Shown in pieces: positions 12,416 to 22,348 of a stretch of 64,000 nucleotides of DNA (position 1 is the first letter of the stretch; each line of letters opens with the position of its first letter). The DNA is from Diplonema japonicum. Taxonomy: Eukaryota; Euglenozoa; Diplonemea; Diplonemida; Diplonemidae. A model generated the notes under the pieces. The model had not been told where the DNA came from. It ran no database searches and saw only the letters and a list, made by a program, of their open reading frames with translations. The stretch lies in assembly GCA_964019335.1 (NCBI GenBank), contig OZ025660.1, positions 186,001 through 250,000 on the forward strand. Reading direction: 5' to 3'. Both the position numbers and the translations under genes were made by a program.

Positions 12416-12829
12416 TCAGTCTGAAAGCGCTGCGTCCCTCAACATTTTGTTTCTTTTTTTCGACGAAAGTTTGAAACGGTACACGTGGATTAGGGCGCAC
12501 TCTTCACCTTCGGGGCATGTAATCTTGGATGTTCTGGAAAAGTTCGGGCACCTTTGGAGCCTCAATGTTTGGGTTTTCCATTGCCTTTGGCACAAGCGAC
12601 ACCTCAGAGTAACAGTGTCTCTCTTTGCCCTGAGGTTGTCCCAGCAATTGTGCTCGCAAGGCGGCCTCACAGTCTCCTCACTGCTGTCATCGCTCTTGGT
12701 CTCCTCACTGCTAGTGGTTAAATTGCCAAGAAGCTCATCCAACTCAGCCTCGGACATCGCATGCACACCATCATTGTCGCCTTCCTCACGCTCCAACGCG
12801 TACATTTCCCATGAAAGAATCTCACACAT
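12416..12829 (-). CDS. Short zinc-binding protein with CCCH-like end, copy 1
   Basis: 137 residues starting MCEILSWEMYALERE. An acidic, Ser/Glu-rich N-terminal half is followed by a conserved block: PPCEHNCWDNLRAKRD, then VTLRCRLCQRQWK, then a C-x10-C-x5-C-x3-H unit (RCPNFSRTSKITCPEGEECA, LIH). Several Cys/His pairs suggest two zinc sites, the last like a CCCH finger. It is a clear paralogue of the protein at 3628-4038, sharing the MCE-LSWE start, the WDN-RAK and LRCR-CQ-W blocks and the terminal finger. Probably RNA-binding. The AG-poor, T-rich upstream region gives little start support, but the shared MCExLSWE start in both copies fixes it. Confidence 0.85.
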   Translation of the reverse strand: MCEILSWEMYALEREEGDNDGVHAMSEAELDELLGNLTTSSEETKSDDSSEETVRPPCEHNCWDNLRAKRDTVTLRCRLCQRQWKTQTLRLQRCPNFSRTSKITCPEGEECALIHVYRFKLSSKKRNKMLRDAALSD

Positions 12830-12958
12830 TTTTTTTTTGGTTTTAAAAAAGAGTGTTTTATACAAAAACTGTGATTTCTTTTCTTTTCTTTGAAAAAAAA
12901 AAATATGAATAAAAGACACTTTCCCCCCCCCCCCCCTGATTTACTTTTTTTTTTCATT

Positions 12959-13902
12959 TTACCGTTTATTGTGCATTTCCGCCTCCTTTCGCATCCGTCG
13001 GCGCTGGATGAGCATTTCACGGTGAGCGGTCCGTTCCAACGCTTCCTGCTGCTTCAACCGAGCATTCCGCTCCAGCTCAAGCCAGTACATGCCCTTCTTG
13101 GCTTCCTTCGACTCACCCTGTTCACGTGTTTTTCCCCTCCAAAAAAAAAAATATTATATACCTTGGTAGATGCTTTGAACTCATAAGTAGAGTCAATATC
13201 CATCTGGCGCATTGTCTTCATCGCCTGCCTCAAGGACGTGCGCTCTTTAGGAGGAAGCGCGAAAGTAAAGCCCAGCTCTGGTTGCTCACCGTGCTCGTCC
13301 AAAAACTTTTTGACATCCTGCGGGATAATGTGCTGCGGCGGAGAACGTGCAAAAGCAACCCTCGCCTGGAACCACGACACCAAGTCTATAGGGTGCGTAA
13401 GCTGCACCCTTTGGTGGAAAGGCGGCACAACACGAAGCGCCTTACAGACTCTATCAAATATTCTCTCTCTGATATCAGGCCTGCTCCATGCTTGGTTATG
13501 GTACACCCATGAAGGGACCTTTGAGTACAATGGCTCTCCCGTGTCAGGATGGGGTGCTCTTACCTCCAGCCCGTCCCTCATGTTCTCTTCTAGTATCATG
13601 TCATGTAGTAAGTCGTAAACCAGCATCTCCACCTCGTCGTTTGTGAGGCTTGTCACCCACGCCCCGAAGCCGTCCTTCTTCCACTGTGGGGGCATGTTTC
13701 CCATTTTTTCGTAGCCGCCCCTCTCCCAGTACCACTCCGGGGCGATGATGTTCCAGTCGAGGGCGTCGCCGATACGATTCTGAAACCTTTGCTTCTGTAT
13801 ACCCGCCATTCCCGCCGTCCCTATGTAACCCTGCGCACCGCTGTCCACAGGGTACCCCGCCATGTGCATGGGGGCCGCTAAGAGCACTTTGCACCGCCTC
13901 AT
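12959..13902 (-). CDS. Unknown W/Y-rich basic protein
   Basis: 299 residues from two exons, 13902-13162 and 13117-12959. The N-terminus (MRRCKVLLAAPMHMAGYPVD) could be a mitochondrial presequence. The body is rich in Trp, Tyr and Pro (NIIAPEWYWERGGYEK and PSWVYHNQAWSRPDIRERIF). The spliced C-terminus is a long charged helix (AKKGMYWLELERNARLKQQE to MRKEAEMHNKR). Such composition is common in lineage-specific subunits of mitochondrial ribosomes or respiratory complexes, but I recognise no family. The second exon reads in frame for 52 codons to a TAA, which supports the splice. Confidence 0.75.
13118..13161 (-). other. Intron, 44 nt
   Basis: GTATAT donor, internal T run, acceptor GTGAACAG; phase 0. 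Read-through yields an unrelated frame ending after about 35 codons. Confidence 0.85.
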
Positions 13903-14495
13903 TATTTTTTTCTTTTCTTTTTGTTTCCTTTCCCCACCTGGGAGAACAAAAAAAAACTTTTAATAATGTGAGCTCGAAGAGATGACAATAAAAAAAAAAA
14001 TAATAATATTCTTTTTTTTGTGGGGACGGGGGGGAGAGGGGTGGTTTTCTACCCCGTAGTCGATCGCATATAAGGGGGTGGAAAAAAATGTAGCCATTTT
14101 GGAAGGTGCCTGGAAAGGCTCGTGAGCTAGGCGTGTGTGCCTGTCCGAGGGCAAGGCCATGGATTGCTCACTCAAGTGGGCCGTTTGGTCGACGAAAGTG
14201 TCACTACGTGCGAGCAAACATGGTGCTGCAAAAAAATATAATTTTATTTTTGAAAAAAAAAAGTACGTTTCTTATCCCCCCCCCCCCTTTTCTTTGAAAA
14301 GAAAAAACAATAATTGTAGATGAAATCTGGGGTACTTTATAAAAGACATCGTGGAGGGGTGGAGGCAGGCTTTTGTTCGGTTTTTCTCTTTATCTTTTCT
14401 TTTTTCTCTCTTTTGGCACAAACAACAAACCGCCTCCTTTCTTCCCCCCCCCATTTTATTTTTTTACTCGTTTAAAAAAAAAAAAAAAAAAAGTC
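13903..14495. other. Intergenic region
   Basis: About 590 bases with C/A/T runs and a normal-complexity part at 14040-14220. No convincing gene on either strand. Confidence 0.5.
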
Positions 14496-16178
14496 TCAGG
14501 TGGAGTTTCGGATCTCCGTGTCGAGGAATGTCTTGAACTTCTTCGACGCCCTGTTGGAGATCTCGGAAAACGGCAACCGAATTAGCTTCACCGGTTCATC
14601 TTGAGTATCATACATATATAACATAATATCGGCCCTGTGCACTTGGAAGACGTCTCTGGACAGCTTCCGGAACATATTCTCACACACGCCACAAGGGAAG
14701 AGAGGGTTGGGGTCTGGGTAGCCATCCTGCGCCAGACCACGGACAAAGACTTCACGGATACAACTTGTGGGCATCCCAGACGAGGCGATCTTCCCCAATC
14801 CATTCTGCTCGCTGCACCGCGACCCAGACGGCGTCGATAATTCATAATTAATACTATGAACTACTTCACGAGGGCAAGAACACCATTCGTAAGTAAATTT
14901 TCCCCCCATTGTGTCTTTAGGTGGGCTGCACGGACTTAATGACGGGGAAAGTTGAGGATAAGGCATAAACCTCGCGCTCGGCGGTTTCACAGGTGTCATT
15001 ATTTTCTTCCGAGAACCGACTTCACATCTACAGTCCTTCACATAGGTGATGGCGGAGATTACCATTTGCGATTTTGCGGACTTCCTCCACGACCCGTGGA
15101 GCGACTCGTGGAAACCTTTCATCCGGTCGACAACACACCGTACATAGGTAGGAACGGGTGTGTTGTTGTCCCGCAGGTCGATCACTTCGAAGGGTATGTT
15201 CTCGTCCTTGGGGTTTATCCGTTCCCGCATTAGTTGCAGGCAGCTCTTCAAAGCGGACGAAATGGGCATGGTGAGAAGCGTTCTGAATTTCAACCGAGCG
15301 AGGTCTTCCATGTTAACAATGCTCTGCGACTGTAGGTACGAAAGCTCCATTTGCGTTGCAGTGGTCGTTGCTTCAAATTTTTTCAACGCGCCTTGAACGG
15401 ATAGTTCCTGTGGAAGCAACCGGACCTGGGCTAGTAGATCGAATAGTGCCTTGTCCTTGTCAGCTTCGCCGTACACTTCTTCAAGATACCCGAATACCTC
15501 ATTAGAAAGCTTGTTTAAATCGCGGACCTTGTGCAGACCTTCCGACGAGAGACGAGCTGCAAAGTCGTTGTGTTGTGGAGTGGGTTCCTCCAGCTTGTGA
15601 AAGGCCTCCAGAATGGTATGCTCGCCTTTGATGTCTGGTGGGTACTCCTCATAGAACTTCGGTTGTAAAAAATCAGGGGAGACATGGATGTACGGGCATG
15701 CTTCCGCCCGTGTGCATGTCCGCAAGGTGTAGTCTTCGCAAAGGTATAGTTTAGTGTGATGGAATTGTTTTGTTTTTTTGAGGTAGCATCCTACCCTTAG
15801 GCCGAGTGTGTCGTTGGCTTCTCTTGGAGACGCTGCGAATACTGATTTCCCGTATCTGTCTAAGATTAAAAGGTTTTCGTCCGCTTCTGTGCTGTCGATG
15901 TTCTTCCTTGTTCCTACAGCGTGGCCCTTTAAGCATGAGAAACCGTTGATGCACTTGCCTTTATCGTCGAATTCTTCGCATAGAGGCAGGTACCTCCCTA
16001 GGTTTTGGGGTACAACCGCTTTTGTCTCCAGAACCTGGTCTTTGCTCAAAATGCAAAAATCTTTTCGCTCCGTTCTTCCGATCACCAGCCGTGATAAGCC
16101 CAGCCCTGTTACCCCGGTGTCGCCTTTTATGTAGCAATACGTTTCCCAGAAGGCATTTTTTGCTTCGATCTCCCCCAT
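14496..16178 (-). CDS. Double CCCH zinc finger plus cytidine-deaminase-type domain
   Basis: 560 residues. Two CCCH fingers are visible: C67-x8-C76-x5-C82-x3-H86 and C147-x7-C155-x5-C161-x3-H165. Such fingers usually bind RNA. A helical middle region (about 200-340) follows. The C-terminal part (about 400-530) carries the zinc site of the cytidine deaminase superfamily: CSE at 455-457 in GSRCSEQNGLGKIAS, in the position of the C-A-E motif, and PCGVC at 495-499 in NPLFPCGVC. With the glutamate and three cysteines present, the site looks intact. The protein may deaminate cytidine in RNA or nucleotides guided by the fingers, or may be a non-catalytic RNA-binding protein; I cannot tell which. Intronless. 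The next two genes on the array include another CCCH-like zinc protein. Confidence 0.8.
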   Translation of the reverse strand: MGEIEAKNAFWETYCYIKGDTGVTGLGLSRLVIGRTERKDFCILSKDQVLETKAVVPQNLGRYLPLCEEFDDKGKCINGFSCLKGHAVGTRKNIDSTEADENLLILDRYGKSVFAASPREANDTLGLRVGCYLKKTKQFHHTKLYLCEDYTLRTCTRAEACPYIHVSPDFLQPKFYEEYPPDIKGEHTILEAFHKLEEPTPQHNDFAARLSSEGLHKVRDLNKLSNEVFGYLEEVYGEADKDKALFDLLAQVRLLPQELSVQGALKKFEATTTATQMELSYLQSQSIVNMEDLARLKFRTLLTMPISSALKSCLQLMRERINPKDENIPFEVIDLRDNNTPVPTYVRCVVDRMKGFHESLHGSWRKSAKSQMVISAITYVKDCRCEVGSRKKIMTPVKPPSARFMPYPQLSPSLSPCSPPKDTMGGKFTYEWCSCPREVVHSINYELSTPSGSRCSEQNGLGKIASSGMPTSCIREVFVRGLAQDGYPDPNPLFPCGVCENMFRKLSRDVFQVHRADIMLYMYDTQDEPVKLIRLPFSEISNRASKKFKTFLDTEIRNST

Positions 16179-16187
16179 TGCTGGGGG

Positions 16188-16219
<32 letters not shown>

Positions 16220-16902
16220 TGAATGAAAAAAAAAAATAAAGAAAACGCAGAGAGGCAGAGAGAAAGAAAGAAAAAAAAAAGGTGGTGGGGTGGTGGTGTG
16301 GGAAAACAGGAATTTAGGGGAAGGTTTTTGGTTTTTTTTTTAAATTTTTCCCTTCACCACATCCCAGCAAAAAAGAGGGGGGGGGGAAAGAAAAGACAGG
16401 TGGGGAACGCTGTCGGGAGAGGGGGACGAAGAGAATAAAAGAAAACGGAATTCAAGGGGGGGGGGAATGGGGAACTCGAACTTGTTGGCTAGAATGATTT
16501 TTTTTAAAAACCATTCTGTATCCGCACATACTTTTAAACCTTTAGACACTGTTTTTTTTTTTAAAAGAAACTTTTTTTTTACGAGGACAGGGATAAAAAA
16601 AAACACAAAAAAAAGGACAGAATAATCATAGTAGAAAAATAAAAATTCAAAAAAAAAAGGCAGTTCTTTTTTCCTTTTTTCCTTTTTTTTCCCCCTCCTT
16701 TTTTTTTTAAAAACTCCCTACGCACGTGTGATACCGTAAAAGAAAAAAATCCTCGGCAAAAAAAAAAAAAAAAAAAAACCCCAAAAAAAAAATATAAAAA
16801 CGCAGTGGTGTGGGGGGAAGGGGAGGGGGGTAAAAAAAAAAGTGGGGGGAGTACAATACGTTAGGAGAAAAAAGGGGGGAAATCTTGGTTTTGTTTCGTT
16901 CT
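16179..16902. other. Intergenic homopolymer DNA
   Basis: A, T and G runs with short purine-rich stretches. No gene. It includes the 3' UTR of the WD40/PDZ gene and the upstream region of the zinc-finger/deaminase gene. Confidence 0.55.
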
Positions 16903-19900
16903 TCAAACGTCAACAGGTTCCTCCTCCTCCTCTTCAACAGCAACTGCCTCGACATCGTCCTCGGGCTGCTGGTCCTCTACCTCTTCAGCCTGGGGAACGG
17001 CCTCTTCAGTAACCTCTTCCTTGGGCTCTTCCTGCTCAGCTTCAGCGTTGGCGTGTTTCTGGGCAACTGAAGAAACCGACAGCATAGCATCAACAGGCTG
17101 GTTCTTGTCGCCATCCCTGAGGAAAGTAACAGGAACGCCAGCACCGACCTTGGCATGTGCCTTGAAGGCGGCATTGAAGCTGTCAACGTTGGTGACAACC
17201 TGTCCACCGAAGTTGATAAGGATGTCATCGTCACCAAAACCAGCTTGTGCGGCAGGGCCGTTCTTCACAACATTGGTGATGACAACTTCGTCCGGTCTGT
17301 CGACTTGGATCATCATCCCCAGCCAAGGCTTCTTCGCTGGGTCGGCAGGCTTCACCACCCTCAGCGTGCTGCTATTCTCCTCAGGTACTGATGCCTTCAC
17401 CACCTTCTTCTTCTTGATCACCCTCTTCTTCTTCTTGCCGGTGCTCTTCTTCTTCAGGCCGGATCTCTTCTTCAGGCCGCTCTTCTTCTTCAACCCAGAT
17501 TTCTTCGTGCCGGACCTCTTCTTGGTCACCCTCTTCTTCTTCAGTCCGCTCTTCTTCGTGCCGATCTTCTTCTTGGTGGACTTCTTCTTGGTGGACCTCT
17601 TCTTGGTGCTCACCTTCTTCTTTGACGATGTCTTGCGTGCGACCGTTCCGTCCGCCCTGGTCTTGGAGACGGACCTCTTCTTGGTGGACTTCTTCTTGGT
17701 GCTGGACTTCTTCTTGGTGCTGGACTTCTTCTTGGTGCTCACCTTCTTCTTCTCAGGGTCGGTCAGCTTCTTGGTGCTGGACTTTTTCTTGGTGCTAGTC
17801 TTCTTCTTGGTGCTGGACTTCTTCTTGCTCACGGTGCCATCGGTGGTTTTCTTCTTGGTGCTGGACTTCTTCGGCGATGCCGGGGTCGTCTTCTTCTTCT
17901 TGGTGCTGGACTTCTTCTGCAATGAGATGTGGTAACACATTGCGGAGGCATACCTTGCTGACCTTCTTAACAGTGCCGTCGTCGGCCTTCTTGGCGCTCT
18001 TCTTCTTGCTGGACTTCTTCTTGCTAGACTTCTTGCCCTTGCCCTTCTTGGAGCCCTTGCTGCCGGAACGGGAGCGCTGTGGGTGTGGTGTGATTCGCTG
18101 TGTGCTGCATACCTTGCCCCTGGGTTCGTCGATGAGGCTGCCCTTCTTCCTCAGTGCGTGCACTCTTGTGACGACGTCAAGCAGGAGGCCTGCGTTGGCG
18201 ACGATCTCGTGGTTGTGCTGCAACTTGGCGAGGGCAGCGGGGTTCACGGTCATCATGTCATAGGCGATGATCATGTCGCGGAGGCCTGCAACAGCGGACC
18301 TCAAGCTCTTCCTGCTCCACGACGAGATGCTGTCGACCTGCACCCACTCGCCGTCCACGCAGGCATCCTCCTTCGACAGCTCAACACCGATCTCCTTCGA
18401 GCGCTTCTGTGCCTCAGCAAGAGCGGTCTTCTTCACCTTCTTAATGCCGTCGTTGTACATCTTCGGAGGGCCCGTCTTCTTCCCCTCGTCGCGTGCCTCG
18501 GTCAGGTGCTCGAAGTCGAACTCACAATTGATAGACTTGCCCTTCAGGAGCAACATCACCTCCTTCACCTGCTCCACCATCGAGCCGTCCGCGTTCAGGT
18601 TCAGCGCTGCAGAGGTAATCTTCCTCTTGGTGTCGGACTTCAGCTTTGTGACCTCGTCGGTCTCGTTCTTCACTTCCTGTGTCTCGCCGACGATGTTGGC
18701 AAGCTCGTCCTCCAGCTTCGCCATCTCAGCGTCGAGCTCCTCGTCAGTGTACTCCCTGCCGTCATGGAGGAGCCTGTCCAGGTCCTCATTGTTTTCCTGC
18801 ACCTCCTTCAGCTTCTTGCTGAGCGCGTTCCAGCCGTTGCTGTCAACGTTGGATGCAAGCACGTCGTAGTACACCTTCAGTGTCCTGGCCTCGGTGTTCT
18901 TCTGCAGCAGACCACCGATGGTGTTCCTGTTCTTCCTGTCCTTCTTGTACTTGTGGAAGGTGAGGAATTTCCTCCAAGTCACCATCCTGAAGCCGTGCTC
19001 AGTGCGCATCAGCAGCGTGTCAGAGGCCAACCTCTTCTGCGCGTTGTCCTTCTCGCGAGCAGCGAAGTCGATGAGCTTCTTGAAGAAGGTGAGCATCTGT
19101 CCCTTCTCGCTGTTCATGAACATGACAGCAGCAGTCTTCGACCTGTTGTTCTTGTCCTGCGTGATCTGCTGCCACCTCAGCCACTTCAGGTAGTACACAG
19201 CCATCGTATTCTTGTTGGAACCCACGGCCAGGGACTGGCTGAGAGCAAGACGACGCTCGCGAACCTTCTGGTGCCTGAGGTGCTCAAGGAGGTTCCTCCA
19301 GTAAGCAGTCTGGAGACCCTTCTGGGTCTGCGCCAGAAGCAGCTTCGAGATGTTCATCTTGCGGCGAGCCTCCTTCTGCTCCTTTGCGAACTGGCCAAGA
19401 CGGTGGTACACAACACCCATGTGCCCCACCTGGGACTTCATGAGGAGTGTCTCACAGATCTGCCTGCACTTGTTCTCGACACGCCTCTTCATCATCCACT
19501 GCAGCACCCCGTTGTAGTAAGCAGCCTGCGTGCTGTTCAAAGACTTCCTGCCGAGAGCGACGGCAAGCTCCCTCTTGCGCCTGTCGTCGATCTCTTCGAG
19601 CTTCTTGAGGTCCTCCTTCAACCTCTCGATCGTCTTGAAGTTGTCAATCACCTGGAACCTCTTGTCCTCGACTGTGTCCTGGAGCTGCTTGTCACGGTCG
19701 GCGTACACGCTGTACTCGTTGTCCTCGTCGGCGTACCACACCTTCACGATGCCGTCCTCGTTAGCACTCCACACCTTCAGTGCCGACAGTCTGATGCAAG
19801 TGCCGAGGTACTTGACGTAGGTGCCGGTGTGGTCACGCATCCTGGTCAGGAGCTTCAAGCTGAAGGCATCGTACACGCTGATGATACCATCTGTGCCGCC

Positions 19901-20698
19901 AGCCCAGATCTTCTGCGATGAGGGGTCCTTCAGGAGGCAGGTCACGGGGCCTTCCCTGCGGTCCAAGAACTTCACCATGTCGCCGGTCTGCGTGTTCCAC
20001 ACGAGGATGGTACCGTCGCGCGAGGCAGAGAAGAGGTGAACCTCACGGATGACAAGGGCCGTCACACCGTCGGAGTGCTGCTTGGCAGGCCAGCCCTGGC
20101 CGATCTTCTCCATGCCCAGGTCAAGGTCCCAGCACCTGATGGTGGAGTCCTCGGAACCGGAGAAGAGGATGTCGCCACCGTCATGCGCAAGGCAGAGGAC
20201 GGAGCAGAGGTGCCCGGAGAGCTGCCTCACCGGCTCGAAGGTCTTGGAGGCCCACCTGTAGATCTGCCAATCGTCAGAACCGGTGTAGACGTCTGAGCCC
20301 ACAGAGATCATGCAGGTGATCCTTCCGGAGTGCTGCTTCCTCTCGAAGCACAGCTCGTAGGTCTTCTGGTCGAAGATGCGGAGGTAACCATCGCTGAGAC
20401 CCGCCCACATGTAAGGGCCGTGGGCAAGGAGGGCGGAAACGTGCACTTCCTTCTTCCTCTCAATGGTGAATGTGCTCTCGCCCTTAATGTTCCTAATGGA
20501 GAGGGTGCCCTCTTGGTCGGCCGTCCAGATGTTCACACCCTGCACGTCATCCGGCCCGCGGGTCGAAACCTCCATCGCACGGATGAAGGCCTCGAACTCC
20601 TTGGAAGGAGGCTGAGAACTCCAGTTGGTTTCATTTTCGTACGAAGCTGGACGTTGGTCCAACTTCAAGTGCGTTACCTCTGAAAGGTAATGCGCCAT
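16903..20698 (-). CDS. WD40, helical-repeat, Lys/Ser-repeat, PDZ protein
   Basis: 1240 residues from three exons (20698-18113, 18076-17954, 17916-16903). The ATG lies 6 nt after a CCTCTACAG acceptor with a pyrimidine tract. WD40 repeats fill about residues 50-340 (WAGLSDGYLRIFDQKTYELC and LFSGSEDSTIRCWDLDL). Residues about 385-660 hold helical repeats with a Trp/Leu pattern (GLQTAYWRNLLEHLRHQK and GFRMVTWRKFLTFHKYKK), reminiscent of SFI1-type centrin-binding repeats, then coiled coil. Residues 862-1080 are a basic repeat of KKSSTKK units. A PDZ domain follows at about 1100-1188 (PWLGMMIQ, GPAAQAGF, ILINFGGQ) and the tail is acidic. The architecture suggests a large scaffold on the flagellar or basal-body cytoskeleton. 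The basic repeat could bind microtubules or nucleic acid. Function is inferred only. Confidence 0.85.
17917..17953 (-). other. Intron, 37 nt, in the Lys/Ser repeat
   Basis: GTATGC...CATTGCAG, phase 0. Splicing joins KKVSK to KKSSTKKK and is required to reach the PDZ domain, since read-through changes frame. Confidence 0.9.
18077..18112 (-). other. In-frame intron, 36 nt
   Basis: GTATGC...CACCCACAG, phase 0 and a multiple of three without a stop. If retained it would simply insert 12 residues (VCSTQRITPHPQ) into a Lys/Arg-rich region. The inserted peptide is unlike its surroundings and the ends match the other introns, so splicing is likely. Confidence 0.8.
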
Positions 20699-22274
20699 AG
20701 TGCCCTGTAGAGGGGTGTAATGATTATGTAAAAAAAAAAAAAGAAGAAATATAGTATAAACGAAAGACGGCCCATTTGGCACCAAAGATCCTGGTTCATA
20801 GATTGGCGAAACCACAGTGTTGTCCTATATTTTCCCCGTTTGCTCTTTCTTAAAGCACCGAAATATCCGAAGGTTTCTTCCTTTTTTTTTTTTTTACATA
20901 ACTTCTTGGATCTGACATTGCAACGGCCATATTATCCCCACCATCCCCCTCCAACACCAAATGTATAAAAAAAAAAAACGAGGGAGAAAAAAAAAAGAAA
21001 AAAAGAAAAACGTCATCAAATCTGTTCTCTTTCTTTTTTATTGTGGTTATGTTTGGCTAGCAAGAACAAAGAGAGAGAGAAAAAAAAAAAAGGAAGGGGG
21101 AGGGGCGCAAGAGAAGAGAGGAAGGCACACACTGGCAAATACACGTCCTGAGACCCTTTTAGCAAACTCCCGTTCGTCCCCTCTTAGCGCCTGTCATTGT
21201 AGCAACCACTGAGCCCCAGGGTCCTAGAAAAGCGGTCGAGCCGCCTGATACAAAAGGGCATGAAACAATTTGCCCCAACTTTCTTTTTCTTTTTTCTCTT
21301 TTTTTTTTTTTCTTCAATCGGCACACACATATAAAAACAAGGAGGTGATTGTGAAGAAACTGAGCCTTTTTCTCGAATTTCCTTTCAAAAAAAAAAAATA
21401 AAAAAATAGGAAAACACCTGCCACAACACTATTCAGTGAACAAGCCCAAACAACATAATAACGGACACGTGAGTTTCCTGAAATTAGCTATTAAAGCTAT
21501 TTTTTTAAAAAAAATAAAAAAAAAGGGCGCAGATTTATGGGAAAAAAAAAACAAAAACAAAGAGGGTGAGGCGGGGGGGGGGGGGGGGGGGGGGGACTAT
21601 GGAGGGGGAAAAATGCTTCTATCGTATTTTTTTCTTTCCCTTTATTTTCTTCCAAAAAAAAGCGTCTTTTTCCAAGAAAGGAATAGGCGTACGGGGCTGA
21701 AACCATTTTATTGTTAACTCTCTCCTTTATTTTATTTTTATTTTTAATTTCTTTCTTTCTTCCTTCCTTGTACTAAGTCTAGCTGCTAAGATTCTTTGCA
21801 ACAAACTTGAGGGGGTGTCGCTTTTTCTTGTTTCCCAGTTCGACACCCCCCCCCCCCCCCCCCCCCTCCTCCTTCTTTAAAAAAAAGTTTTCACAGAAGT
21901 CGTAAATACGGGGAAAAAAAAAAACAAAAATTACTCACTATGCTCCCTGCTACCCACAGTGGGACCTAGCTGACTTTTATATCTTCACATCAATCCTTGC
22001 AGTATCGGTGATATTCTTCAGTCCGTACATTTGTTCAGCTTAGTTGCAGCCCCGATGCAAGCAGAGCCCCCAAAGAAGTGGCCACAGTCGTTCTTGCATG
22101 GTGTTGTGTTAAGTAATAGTGCGGGGGAGGGGGAAAAAAAAATTCAAATCTTTTTGAAAAACAATGAACGAAAGCCCACGCGCTCCCCTCTTGAGGTTTT
22201 AGACTCGAAAAAAATCTTGGTTGTCTAGACCCGAAAAAAAGGGGGAAAGGGGGGTAGGAGGGGTTTCTTTTGAC

Positions 22275-22322
<48 letters not shown>

Positions 22323-22348
22323 GGAGGGGAACAAAAAAAATTCGCGAG
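20699..22348. other. 1.6-kb intergenic region
   Basis: T, A and G runs (A run on the coding strand at 22278-22319). At 21811-21850 there is a perfect 10-bp stem (GGGGGTGTCG / CGACACCCCC). Segment 21130-21250 is of normal complexity but I recognise neither a protein nor a tRNA in it. Confidence 0.55.
21811..21850. other. GC-rich stem-loop
   Basis: Ten-base-pair perfect stem with a 20-nt pyrimidine-rich loop, followed by a long C run. It could form in the 3' UTR of the MIF4G/CAP-Gly gene transcript. Function unknown. Confidence 0.45.

Noticed and set aside
18083-19921. 612-residue plus-strand open frame
   Set aside because: It is the complement of the WD40/helical-repeat coding region and has Leu/His/Val-rich low-information composition. 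The minus strand carries recognisable domains there.
21130-21250. Possible tRNA
   Set aside because: A GGTCGAG-like string occurs, but no cloverleaf with acceptor and anticodon stems can be drawn.
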